DNA of 64,000 nucleotides, from the NCBI GenBank assembly GCA_016191555.1, contig JACPVX010000017.1, positions 55,706 through 119,705 of the forward strand, given 5' to 3'. Every line of letters starts with the position of its first letter. The stretch's first letter is position 1. The position numbers were made by a program, and so were the translations under genes. Shown here in pieces: positions 17,545-24,921 of the stretch. The notes under the pieces were generated by a model, which searched no databases, was not told where the DNA came from, and worked only from the letters and a program-made list of their open reading frames with translations. Source of the stretch: Bacteroidota bacterium (lineage in GTDB: Bacteria; Bacteroidota; Bacteroidia; Cytophagales; Cyclobacteriaceae).

Positions 17545-18954
17545 TTAGTGAGCACGGGTGGGTATCGACCATAGAAAATCTGTTTTCGTTTTCTTTTTGA
17601 ACAAGACCGGATCTGCCGGGTCGATAAAACCATTGGGTATATAATTAGAATTTTTCCACGCAGCCATCCGGTGGCAGCTCATGCAGTTGGAGGTTACTCC
17701 GTACCATTGGATGGGTTTAAGAGACCCAACCTCTGCGGTAAGTGTGCCGGTGAGATTGGTTTCGAGGTACGGGTTAAATTCTACATCGGGTTCGCTATTC
17801 ACCTTTGCGTTGGCAGGCTGCACCATAAAGTAAGCCGCACGCATATTGTAATTGTTCCACGGCTTTTGAATAGCGGCAGGTCGGTCTGCACCGAATACCG
17901 GATTTTGTACATCGGGGCTCCACCAGAAAGTTTGCCATGTCCAGTTGACAATTTCCTTTCCGGTAACGTGCATTGCCGTGAGCAGCGCGTAATTTCCTGC
18001 CTTCACCAATTCGACCACCGAACTAGAGTCACCTTGGTTATGCCGCCCCACATCATCACCCGATGTAGCAGCAAATTCACTAAAGTCTTTTGCTTGTTGC
18101 TCGGTGATTTTTATTGCGTAAAAATCATCTAACGAAACCACCGGCCACGGTTTCGCTGCTTCGCCATTGCAAGAGATGGGTACTTTTGTTCCCGGCTGCA
18201 ATTGTCCGCTTGGGTCAATGACTACACATTGCCGCCACGTGTCGGGAGTGGGGGTAACCAGATTCGTTGTTGTTTGCACAGAAATTCCTGCCCAGTAGGG
18301 AAGAGCGGTTAAGGTATCGCCACTGATAAATTGAAAGACGGGCTTTAGTGCAAACGAAAAAGCATCTACCGAATCTTTGGAAGTAGAAATTTGGCGCTGC
18401 ACAATGGGCGTGCCATTGGCGGTGAATGCCTGGTTGATTGAATCAAGCACCTGAGCACTATTGAATCTTGCTGTGTAAATGTAATCCGCCAAGTTAGGTG
18501 AGAAGCGGTTGAACGAAGTGGGGCGCTCGTTTAGGTTTGGAACAATGGCATTCTGCAAGCCATGAAAAAATTGAGCCGGGTTTTCAAAGTCCTTGACAGC
18601 GTCTCGTTGCTCGAGTTGGTTAGTGGCATTAAACACTTCATAGCCGGAGAACCAATTTTCCCATATCGGTAGACTATCTTGTGCGGTGGTATTGATCGAT
18701 TGCCAGATATCCCACGCATGTGCGCGTATCTTGGATACATCCAAGCTGGCGATCCACGCGTTGATCTCTTCCTTACTGGCCGGATACGTTCGTACAGAGG
18801 GCGGTTGGTAAGCACCTGCATACACGGTATTTTTATCCAACTTTACTTCAGCCGTTTGCAACTTTCGATCACCGCATTGCAACAGCGTAATTGAAAAGAA
18901 TACAATGAGCGCAACGGCTTTACGCGATGCGGAGCTGCTAAAATGATTCATCAT
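17545..18954 (-). CDS. c-type cytochrome lipoprotein (first of a pair)
   Basis: A 469-residue protein with a lipoprotein signal (LIVFFSITLLQCG). A single heme motif CMSCH sits at 424-428 near the C-terminus, as in the downstream gene. The mid-part contains FWWSPDVQNPVFGADRP and YNMRAAYFMV; similar WW/WEHQD blocks occur in the partner. It is the first gene of the likely operon; a palindrome (19039-19053) lies 85 nt upstream of the start. Exact function is not known to me; an electron-transfer role outside the inner membrane is the fair inference. Confidence 0.82.
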   Translation of the reverse strand: MMNHFSSSASRKAVALIVFFSITLLQCGDRKLQTAEVKLDKNTVYAGAYQPPSVRTYPASKEEINAWIASLDVSKIRAHAWDIWQSINTTAQDSLPIWENWFSGYEVFNATNQLEQRDAVKDFENPAQFFHGLQNAIVPNLNERPTSFNRFSPNLADYIYTARFNSAQVLDSINQAFTANGTPIVQRQISTSKDSVDAFSFALKPVFQFISGDTLTALPYWAGISVQTTTNLVTPTPDTWRQCVVIDPSGQLQPGTKVPISCNGEAAKPWPVVSLDDFYAIKITEQQAKDFSEFAATSGDDVGRHNQGDSSSVVELVKAGNYALLTAMHVTGKEIVNWTWQTFWWSPDVQNPVFGADRPAAIQKPWNNYNMRAAYFMVQPANAKVNSEPDVEFNPYLETNLTGTLTAEVGSLKPIQWYGVTSNCMSCHRMAAWKNSNYIPNGFIDPADPVLFKKKTKTDFLWSIPTRAH

Positions 18955-19038
18955 CTGATAGTTTAGTACGATTGGTTAAAAGGTTCTCTGATTGCCTATC
19001 TAAACTTCAATACTAAATTTTGAAGTGTGAGCGAAGGG

Positions 19039-19053
19039 TGGGAGAAAGTCCCA
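19039..19053. promoter_or_regulatory. Palindrome site 1 (candidate operator)
   Basis: TGGGAGAAAGTCCCA: 5-bp arms TGGGA/TCCCA around GAAAG. It is 85 nt upstream of the first cytochrome start codon on the minus strand. The shortest-armed of the five related sites. Confidence 0.6.
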
Positions 19054-19180
19054 TGTTATTTTGTATTGGTACGGCAGAGAGCAGAGCTGCACATCAGCTG
19101 CTTGAGCACTTGCTTCGGTAAGATATCTGTTACTAATTGATAGGATTTGGAAACAAGGAAACTTGCCCAACTACCTTACT

Positions 19181-19294
19181 CTATTTTCTTCCCCCCAGCC
19201 CCAATGGGCTACTCCATGATTTAGCGATACAAGCGAGATAAAGAGACCGAAAAGGTTGCCAGAACAATTGGAAGAGGGGAGCTATGTTTTTCAT
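19181..19294 (-). CDS. Possible short ORF, 37 aa
   Basis: ATG at 19294 is preceded by TTTTAGGAGCTAT, with an AGGAG that is unusually Shine-Dalgarno-like for this genome, and lies 44 nt downstream of palindrome site 2 in the same orientation. The peptide begins MKNIAPLFQLFWQPF and ends LGLGGRK. It is hydrophobic and aromatic in its first half. An inverted repeat covers the AGGAG and the start codon. It could be a real small protein, a leader peptide or chance; I recognise no family. Confidence 0.35.
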   Translation of the reverse strand: MKNIAPLFQLFWQPFRSLYLACIAKSWSSPLGLGGRK

Positions 19295-19337
19295 ATAGCT
19301 CCTAAAATGTAGACTATCTGCTAAAGTGGAAGCGCAA

Positions 19338-19356
19338 CATAGGAGAAACTCCTATG
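19338..19356. promoter_or_regulatory. Palindrome site 2 (candidate operator)
   Basis: CATAGGAGAAACTCCTATG, a perfect palindrome with 8-bp arms and spacer AAA. It lies 44 nt upstream of the 37-codon ORF and ~380 nt upstream of the cytochrome operon. Confidence 0.68.
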
Positions 19357-19431
19357 CTTTTATCAATCTATTAACTTTTGATTGTTGTTGTTTCCTAAAA
19401 CTCCTAAGCCTGGCCATCTATTCCTTTCTTT

Positions 19432-20004
19432 CTAGTTATATTCGCCCAAGCCAATGTCTTCAGAAAAGACTTTCATTATCTTCAAATAACTCTCTTTAAT
19501 TTTTTGGGGCTCTGTAACTTCTATATTATTGGTGATGAATAACGCATTCCAATTTTTTTCCCACTTATCACCGAATACTTCTTTTCTTCTTTGAATATCT
19601 GTCAAGAGTTTTGCATCATGCCCCCATCCTTGGAATGGTTTAAAACATAAATTAATGAAGGTCATTACCTCGGTAAAAAGACTGCTTGAAAAGAGGGGTG
19701 CTGCAATATGTATTTTCTTGTCAACAACTCTTTTCTTCTGTATAATTTCATGTGGAGTGAAATCTTTCCAACTTCCAACATAGGTATAATAACAAAGCAA
19801 GTCATTGAGCAAAGGCGCGATATCGTCATAGACTGATAATCGTTTCTCTATTAGTTTTTGGTTGCGCCATTGTCTATGCTCAAATCTCTTGAGCATTTTG
19901 TTTAGAAACAGACCAATAACAACTAAGATCAATGGTATTAGCCCAGCAACTAGGAGCTTAACTACTTCCAGAGAGTTCCAAGGATTTGACGTTTGTAATT
20001 GCAT
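19432..20004 (-). CDS. Membrane-anchored hypothetical protein, 190 aa
   Basis: One N-terminal membrane helix (VVKLLVAGLIPLILVVIGLFL) is followed by a mostly helical, charged cytoplasmic domain (FEHRQWRNQKLIEKRLSVYDDIAPLLNDLLCYY). This arrangement, a TM helix then a Lys/Arg-rich helix that repeats KRLxxYxxIxPLLN, is common in hypothetical proteins of defence or mobile islands, but I cannot name a family. The gene is AT-rich compared with the cytochrome genes, as are the next two upstream genes. Confidence 0.75.
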   Translation of the reverse strand: MQLQTSNPWNSLEVVKLLVAGLIPLILVVIGLFLNKMLKRFEHRQWRNQKLIEKRLSVYDDIAPLLNDLLCYYTYVGSWKDFTPHEIIQKKRVVDKKIHIAAPLFSSSLFTEVMTFINLCFKPFQGWGHDAKLLTDIQRRKEVFGDKWEKNWNALFITNNIEVTEPQKIKESYLKIMKVFSEDIGLGEYN

Positions 20005-20075
20005 AGTTGTTATGTTTGTTGGAATTATTCAATAGCAACTCATATTTTAGCTAGATAAAATTCTATCGCAATTTA

Positions 20076-20864
20076 TTAGCATGAATTTGAATCAATGTAT
20101 TCTGTTTTACAATCTAAGCCGAAGTGGTTGATTAAATTCAAAATGTTATCATGTAAACTTAGTCGACTCTGTTCGGAAATATCTTGATTGTTAAAAACAA
20201 TGATTTTTGTTATAAAATTTCTAATAGGTATGTCATTAAATTGTTCTATTGTTGGAATATTGTTATGAGAACCAATTTTTACGCCTTCGGCGGTAAGATT
20301 ATAGATCACTCTCCATTCTCTTTGATTGTAGTAATTGTTTTCACCCAATTCTGAACTTCGTTTTCTCTGAGTTGGATAACATATATTGGCTAAAAATTTT
20401 ATTGCTCCGAGCACGTTTTTAATGTCAATATCTTTTGATTGAATTACGTTGTATTTGATAATGTGTTCAAAAATTTGTTGAGCGTCAGCTAGCCTATATA
20501 AAAGTGACACGCCTTTATATTCTTCGGCACTTGCGTCAATATTTAGTGGTGTTGGAACATAGAAAACTGGGAAGCCGCCAATCTGTAAAATAAAGTCAAG
20601 GTTAAATTCCAATCCAATTAATCCGAATTTTATCGAATGTTCTGCAAGTTCCTTTTTGTTTGATATGGCAGTTAAGCAAAATCGAAATTGTTCGGCTTCA
20701 AGCGTCCTTTGTATTTTGCCAATCGCAAACATGTCTTTCCAATTAACTTTTAGAATTTCTTTGCTTAAGTAAAATCCGTGTTCAAATATACTATTGACTA
20801 TAGATATGGTTTTTTCTTCATTCTCAAATTTTCTGGGTAAGAAATGATATAGCTTTTCTCCCAT
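20076..20864 (-). CDS. AbiGi-like protein (possible abortive-infection antitoxin)
   Basis: A 262-residue soluble protein. The order of motifs, YHFLPRKF at the N-terminus, FCLTAISNKKELAEHSIKFGLIGLEF, a GGFPVFYVPTPL strand and the late YNQREWRVIYN, resembles the AbiGi family (antitoxin side of the AbiG abortive phage-resistance system), where a short sequence 'C.T.I....EH...YG..GI.F' and an 'EWR' are typical. The match is by eye and tentative. No AbiGii nucleotidyltransferase is next to it. The gene is strongly AT-rich. Confidence 0.45.
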   Translation of the reverse strand: MGEKLYHFLPRKFENEEKTISIVNSIFEHGFYLSKEILKVNWKDMFAIGKIQRTLEAEQFRFCLTAISNKKELAEHSIKFGLIGLEFNLDFILQIGGFPVFYVPTPLNIDASAEEYKGVSLLYRLADAQQIFEHIIKYNVIQSKDIDIKNVLGAIKFLANICYPTQRKRSSELGENNYYNQREWRVIYNLTAEGVKIGSHNNIPTIEQFNDIPIRNFITKIIVFNNQDISEQSRLSLHDNILNLINHFGLDCKTEYIDSNSC

Positions 20865-20879
20865 GGCTATTAGACAACG

Positions 20880-22112
20880 TTAGTTTATTGGATACATATT
20901 TATGAACCTTGGTGTTTGGCCCTTCGCTTTTTTTGTTCGAGAATAGTATGAATAAACTCTGATCCATAGTTTTGGGTATTCATTTTTCAAGTATCGAAAA
21001 AAGGAAGCTATCTTGCCAAAGTGTTGCGCATTAGTTACTACACTAATGTTCAAGTTTTTTATTAGATCTTTATTATTTATGTAATAGTTGGTGAATAAGG
21101 AATCTATATCAAATTTATCAGGGTAGTAAAATGATTGTTTTCTATGTAGAAATGTGTAATTAGGTTCTCCATCAATCTTAAGTTTTCTGTCATTTTTATC
21201 GAAGTAGAACTTGTAGTTGGTATTTTCATCATTATATGTATAGTCGCTCCACAGCAATCTTTCAGTATAATTTACAGCGAACAAGCTATCTGATTCCTTT
21301 GAGTAATTTCTAGCAGAATCATCGTAGGAAGGAAAATCATAACCTAATTTTGATTTAAATAGATAGTACAATGAGTAATTTGTTATTTTATGTAGGAACA
21401 GAAATTCATTACTATCTAATTTTTCATGCTGTCTTTGAGAGTTAATAGTTTTCAGCTTTAGATAAATTTCATTAATCGATTTGAGCCTTAAAAATTTCAC
21501 GGAATCATTATATACGTAGATAACTCTTTGTAATGAATCTTTTACCAATTTATACTTTTTAGTTGCCTGCTTATTTTTACTGTAATAAGTTGTGTTGTCA
21601 GCACTAGCTAGCATTATATCCATAAGAAGTAAGGTTTCACCACTTTTGGTATTTCTTAAAGAATCTGCCATCTCAACGTTGAAGAATAAATCCGGTGGAT
21701 ATTTTTTGTCTAGTCTTCGCTCATATTCTTTGTCAGTAAAATTTCCAAACAAATTAACATCACGATACATTGCATTTTTATTTTCTGATTTAACCAACAT
21801 AGCAGCATCTCTCATCAACCACGAAGAATCTGAAAATGAGATGTTAGAATTTGGAGTTTGAAAAAAAATTGTTGATATGCCTTTTGTATCTCCAAAAGAT
21901 ATGTTAGTAAATACAAACAAAGAGTCAGTATATTTTGGTTTAGCTATTCCTTTCAGAACAACACCTCCACCTACGGTGGCATACGCATGACTAGATATTG
22001 ATGCACCCTGGGAGAGAATAAATCCATGAGAATCATAAAATTTATTGAATTGGCCAAATGTATTTTGAGTGAGTGAGATCAAGATAAGCGATTTGAAGAG
22101 TAAATTTTTCAT
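20880..22112 (-). CDS. Secreted hypothetical protein, 410 aa
   Basis: A signal peptide (FKSLILISLTQNTFGQ) begins a 410-residue protein rich in Asn, Lys, Tyr and Ser. Near the N-terminus is a Gly-rich strand pair (ASISSHAYATVGGGVVLKGIA). No catalytic motif is recognisable. It is markedly more AT-rich than the flanking genes and lies 15 nt upstream of the AbiGi-like gene on the same strand. With its two neighbours it appears to be an inserted block. Function unknown. Confidence 0.75.
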   Translation of the reverse strand: MKNLLFKSLILISLTQNTFGQFNKFYDSHGFILSQGASISSHAYATVGGGVVLKGIAKPKYTDSLFVFTNISFGDTKGISTIFFQTPNSNISFSDSSWLMRDAAMLVKSENKNAMYRDVNLFGNFTDKEYERRLDKKYPPDLFFNVEMADSLRNTKSGETLLLMDIMLASADNTTYYSKNKQATKKYKLVKDSLQRVIYVYNDSVKFLRLKSINEIYLKLKTINSQRQHEKLDSNEFLFLHKITNYSLYYLFKSKLGYDFPSYDDSARNYSKESDSLFAVNYTERLLWSDYTYNDENTNYKFYFDKNDRKLKIDGEPNYTFLHRKQSFYYPDKFDIDSLFTNYYINNKDLIKNLNISVVTNAQHFGKIASFFRYLKNEYPKLWIRVYSYYSRTKKAKGQTPRFINMYPIN

Positions 22113-22165
22113 TCGTATTTTTTTTGTTTGTTAATTTTACTTTGGGTTTGAAGGGAATTAGCCTC

Positions 22166-22840
22166 CTAACTCACCCCTATACTTGCCACGTCACTCCACT
22201 GACCTACCAGTTCATCGCTGATGATGTACATGGCGCGGTACTTCCATGTGGCGGCTGTGGTGATGGGTGTTTTGTCGGTGTAGTGGGGGATGGAGTCCAC
22301 CGTCAAAAATTGCCAGCCGGTGCCGGAGTCTTTTTCGATGCGGATCGAGTCCGCCTTGCCCTTCACCCACTGCACTTCTACTTGTCCGCCTTTGATCACC
22401 AGCTTGAGCGCGGGCTTCAGGTCCGTGGTGTCGGTAGATTGTTGTGCGCTGATCACGCCCAGGTCTTTGCCAATGGCTTCGGTATACGTGGGCGTGGACT
22501 TGATGCGCTGCACCAACATCGCCAGGCGCGGAAAAATACCGGGCGCGACTACCGTAGGCGCAGCGATGGCAGGCACCGGCATCGGCAGCATACCTCCGGG
22601 CGCACCGATGGGTCCGTCTTTAATTAAATTTTTATACGTCACACGATTCTCCTTGGCCGTAGTGTGCATTTCTACTTGTGTGACGAGGTAGGTGAACATG
22701 GCCGCATCGTTATTCACGCTGGCCACATCGGCAGGCGAGAGGCCGAGAGTATTAGAGTGGACTGCAAACTTGCTGGCGAAGTGGTTCAGCCAAAGCACGC
22801 GCTCCTTGTCGCCACGGGGTAGGTATCCGGCTTTAGACAT
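22166..22840 (-). CDS. Hypothetical protein with Fn3-like C-terminal domain, 224 aa
   Basis: The Met at 22840 (MSKAGYLPRGDKERVLWLNHFASKF) is preferred to the track's 22885. The N-terminal half is helical and ends in an Ala/Pro-rich hinge (GMLPMPVPAIAAPTVVAPG). The C-terminal ~75 residues (LVIKGGQVEVQWVKGKADSIRIEKD...TWKYRAMYIISDELVGQWSD) have the strand pattern of a fibronectin type III module. I have the impression that this layout recurs in Bacteroidota genomes without assigned function. No signal peptide is present. It is GC-richer than the insert that follows. Confidence 0.72.
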   Translation of the reverse strand: MSKAGYLPRGDKERVLWLNHFASKFAVHSNTLGLSPADVASVNNDAAMFTYLVTQVEMHTTAKENRVTYKNLIKDGPIGAPGGMLPMPVPAIAAPTVVAPGIFPRLAMLVQRIKSTPTYTEAIGKDLGVISAQQSTDTTDLKPALKLVIKGGQVEVQWVKGKADSIRIEKDSGTGWQFLTVDSIPHYTDKTPITTAATWKYRAMYIISDELVGQWSDVASIGVS

Positions 22841-22934
22841 GAGCGTGGTGGTTTGGTTGGGCGATGCGCACGAGGTACGGATCACGTGCCGGAGACGATG
22901 TGTTCATTCTCCCAAATGCCTTTTCCGCTTTCAA

Positions 22935-23192
22935 AAATGAGTTTTCAATAGCCACCGTTGTTTCGTGGCTTGCCACTGGTGAACGGTGGCATAGAATAAA
23001 TGACTCATTACTACCCACAGCGATGTGGTGGTTAGCCACGGATGTTCGAGGGGTTGCCACGGAATGTCGGTGGCTCTTACAAAATGACCGGGGCATGTGC
23101 ACGAGTGGTTTATGTATGCCCACCGAATCTTGGTGGCTAGCCACGGGCAATCTGTGGCAACCCCTTAGTGATGTGTGGCTATGGCAAAATGA
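22935..23192. repeat. Degenerate 21-bp tandem repeat array (about 12 units)
   Basis: On the minus strand the DNA breaks into 12 consecutive 21-nt units, e.g. TCACCAGTGGCAAGCCACGAA followed by ACAACGGTGGCTATTGAAAAC. The best units carry GTGGC(T/A)AGCCAC, a 10-12-bp palindrome. Because 21 is a multiple of three, both strands stay open and the track reports false proteins (180 aa minus, 146 aa plus) with a seven-residue period such as SPVASHE/TTVAIEN. No start signal or amino-acid conservation suggests translation. Confidence 0.8.
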
Positions 23193-23456
23193 CTGGTTAT
23201 ATGGACCGGAAGACTTCGTACTACCTCCGGAAATGTTTGGAAGGGCGAGGAGTGATCGGTGTGTATTCACCGCGGGTGCAGTCATCTTCTCCGGACTGCG
23301 ATAGCCGCGCACGGATAGGCGCTTGGCAGTCCCGAATAGTGGGAGAACTGAAAGGTAATTGATCGTACAGCTCATAGGTATTTTTAAAAGTGATTCTCCT
23401 ACTCCGCCCGCTTTGGTGATTCTAAAATCGAAATGAGAAATTAAAAGGAGGGAAGG

Positions 23457-23477
23457 GCATAGGAGAAAGTCCTATGC
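23457..23477. promoter_or_regulatory. Palindrome site 3 (candidate operator)
   Basis: GCATAGGAGAAAGTCCTATGC: 8-bp arms GCATAGGA/TCCTATGC around GAAAG. It lies downstream of the DyP operon and upstream of the repeat array and the Fn3-like gene. Confidence 0.66.
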
Positions 23478-23699
23478 GATTTTTGAAAATGGCGGATTTA
23501 TTTTGAAATGGTTTGGATTCAGACTTCCATTGATCGGATGGCAAGCTGCGGCATGGCTCGTCATTTCCCTCCTCAGGTCAGCAAAGAGCAGCATGTATAC
23601 GCTCAGCAGATCATGCGATGTGATCCCTAAAAACCGGAACGAACCAGGGACGGATTTTTTTCCGGGAACGGAGACTAATGCGAAGTGGACTTCTAAAAA

Positions 23700-24098
23700 T
23701 TAAGGATTATTTTCTATCCCGTTATCAGTAGTAATCAGCGGGCAGATCGCACACGCCAATTTTCCTTTTTGAAAATACCAGCGGCAGGTTTTACGAATAC
23801 CGCAAGCAGGTAAGTTTATTTCTGAGTCGTTGATGTCATGTTTCATTGCATCTGTTACCCTTTGAATGACACTGCAGCCGCCAGACTTCCATTGATTACA
23901 ACCGCTCTGCACACAACGCCCCGCAAATCGAAATCGCTGCTCGGGCGACCGGCCCTTTTGAACTTCTTCTACAAAAGCAGCGTCAAGGGTCAGTGGCTTT
24001 TTTAAAATATCAACAATGCCCCCGCTGTTGACCACACCGATGAGTTGCGCTCCTGGTGCGGCAACAGAACTGGGGCATGTTTTCTTTTCGTCTTTCAT
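23700..24098 (-). CDS. Cysteine-rich protein, 132 aa
   Basis: Eight cysteines at 8, 62, 67, 75, 99, 105, 116 and 119. The last seven form a compact pattern, FAGRCVQSGCNQWKSGGCSV then LPACGIRKTCRWYFQKGKLACAICP, that looks designed to hold a metal or Fe-S cluster or disulfides. No signal peptide, so cytoplasmic metal or cluster binding is more likely than disulfides. It is the last gene of the DyP operon, 6 nt after the 74-aa gene. I recognise the pattern as recurrent but cannot name a function. Confidence 0.78.
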   Translation of the reverse strand: MKDEKKTCPSSVAAPGAQLIGVVNSGGIVDILKKPLTLDAAFVEEVQKGRSPEQRFRFAGRCVQSGCNQWKSGGCSVIQRVTDAMKHDINDSEINLPACGIRKTCRWYFQKGKLACAICPLITTDNGIENNP

Positions 24099-24104
24099 CC
24101 TTGG

Positions 24105-24329
24105 CTACCGGAATGATTTGAAACTTGATTTTTTTAGCGCTTCAATAGTCGCAAATCGTTTGATCCAAATTCCCATCCATTCCTTTGGAAAGCGGGTGCC
24201 CAAAATTGCTTTGTTATCAATTTTGGCAATGTGTCTGTTTGCTACCGCCTGTAAATCTTTGTTCAGTTCCTTCTGTTGTTTGGCGGTGAGGGGAACATCA
24301 ATAACTACTCTAAATTTTGTTGCTGCCAT
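24105..24329 (-). CDS. Small hypothetical protein, 74 aa
   Basis: A basic protein, MAATKFRVVIDVPLTAKQQKELNKDL..., with a beta strand followed by helices. The VVIDVPLTAKQQKELNKDLQ pattern resembles short ferredoxin-like strand-helix units. No known family. It is preceded by copy A of the 35-nt leader repeat 14 nt before the ATG, and overlaps nothing. Its place between the DyP companions suggests co-function. Confidence 0.7.
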   Translation of the reverse strand: MAATKFRVVIDVPLTAKQQKELNKDLQAVANRHIAKIDNKAILGTRFPKEWMGIWIKRFATIEALKKSSFKSFR

Positions 24330-24343
24330 GGTATTTGTATTTA

Positions 24344-24378
24344 GTGCCTACTCTGGGTCGGATTTTCGGCTTCCTCCG
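24344..24378 (-). repeat. Leader repeat copy A
   Basis: 35-nt element, on the minus strand starting CGGAGGAAGCCGAAAATCCG; it differs from copies B and C in the middle (CCCAGAG instead of AAGAAGAG). It ends 14 nt before the 74-aa gene. Confidence 0.75.
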
Positions 24379-24399
24379 TTTCTAAATGAATTTGTGTCA

Positions 24400-24861
24400 T
24401 CAATTCGGATCTACTCTAACATTGCCCGAAATAAATGGTCCTGTGCCGTAGGCAATTCGATCGCCATTTCGATCGTGAATGGCAAAGCCTGCCACGCGTG
24501 GCGTTTCACCATTTCCATTGTCGGCAATAAAAAACCAATAGCGTAATCCAACGGGTTGCTTTTTTGAATCGGTCTTCATTTTACCCTGACCCGTAAAGAA
24601 AATGGTGGGATTATGTTTGCCGTGGGAGTTGATCAATTCAATGCTGGTGCTGCTAAATGTTCCTTTGGCAGAATCACTCAAATCTATTTTTAGCTTCAGT
24701 GTTCCGGTAGGATAATCATTCGAAGCAGGATTAAACTGCGCAAAAACATTGAATTCAAAAATGCCGGACGATACCGCGTCTTTGCGCGTACTGATAAAAA
24801 TTTTACCGGTTCCTTCGGCCTGACTTTTTCCGGAAACATGAAATGCGGGGATGGTGGTCAT
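24400..24861 (-). CDS. Hypothetical beta-rich protein, 153 aa
   Basis: A soluble protein without signal peptide. Alternating strands (GKIFISTRKDAVSSGIFEFNVFAQF, GTLKLKIDLSDSAKGTFSSTSIELI, YWFFIADNGNGETPRVAGFAIHD) suggest a beta sandwich or barrel; no catalytic residues are evident. It follows the DyP gene after ~60 nt containing copy B of the leader repeat. Function unknown; its regular presence beside the peroxidase here would be worth comparing with other genomes. Confidence 0.75.
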   Translation of the reverse strand: MTTIPAFHVSGKSQAEGTGKIFISTRKDAVSSGIFEFNVFAQFNPASNDYPTGTLKLKIDLSDSAKGTFSSTSIELINSHGKHNPTIFFTGQGKMKTDSKKQPVGLRYWFFIADNGNGETPRVAGFAIHDRNGDRIAYGTGPFISGNVRVDPN

Positions 24862-24878
24862 ACAATTTAAATTTATGC

Positions 24879-24912
24879 TGCCTACTCTTCTTCGGATTTT
24901 CGGCTTCTTCCG
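24879..24912 (-). repeat. Leader repeat copy B
   Basis: On the minus strand CGGAAGAAGCCGAAAATCCG followed by AAGAAGAGTAGGCAG, one base different from copy C over about 32 nt. It ends 17 nt before the ATG of the 153-aa gene. Confidence 0.8.
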
Positions 24913-24921
24913 TGCTGAGTC

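Larger units (their letters stand above)
18955..19431. other. Regulatory intergenic region, 477 bp
   Basis: Between the cytochrome operon and the 190-aa gene. It holds two palindromes of the TRGGA-N5-TCCYA type, a possible 37-codon ORF, and an inverted repeat GGAGCTAT/ATAGCTCC (19278-19302) that overlaps the ORF's start. No other coding potential is seen on either strand. Confidence 0.7.
22841..23699. other. Non-coding stretch around the 21-bp array
   Basis: Apart from the tandem array and palindrome site 3 I see no gene here. The two long overlapping ORFs are by-products of the 21-bp periodicity. The segment 23382-23440 on the minus strand (TTTTAG..., then CACCAAAGCGGG) resembles the region between palindrome site 4 and the DyP gene, which suggests a related promoter directed leftward. 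Confidence 0.6.

Noticed and set aside
17671-18132. 153-aa plus ORF
   Set aside because: Antisense shadow of the cytochrome c lipoprotein gene.
22290-22691. 133-aa and 167-aa plus ORFs over the Fn3-like gene
   Set aside because: Antisense to a minus-strand gene with coherent domain structure; Cys-, Arg- and His-rich shadow composition.
22935-23192. 21-bp array as a CRISPR
   Set aside because: Units are contiguous with no spacers, only 21 nt long and degenerate; no cas genes nearby.
22833-23375. 180-aa minus ORF and 146-aa plus ORF (22864-23304) as proteins
   Set aside because: Both owe their openness to the 21-bp tandem repeat; composition is unnatural and no start signal is seen.
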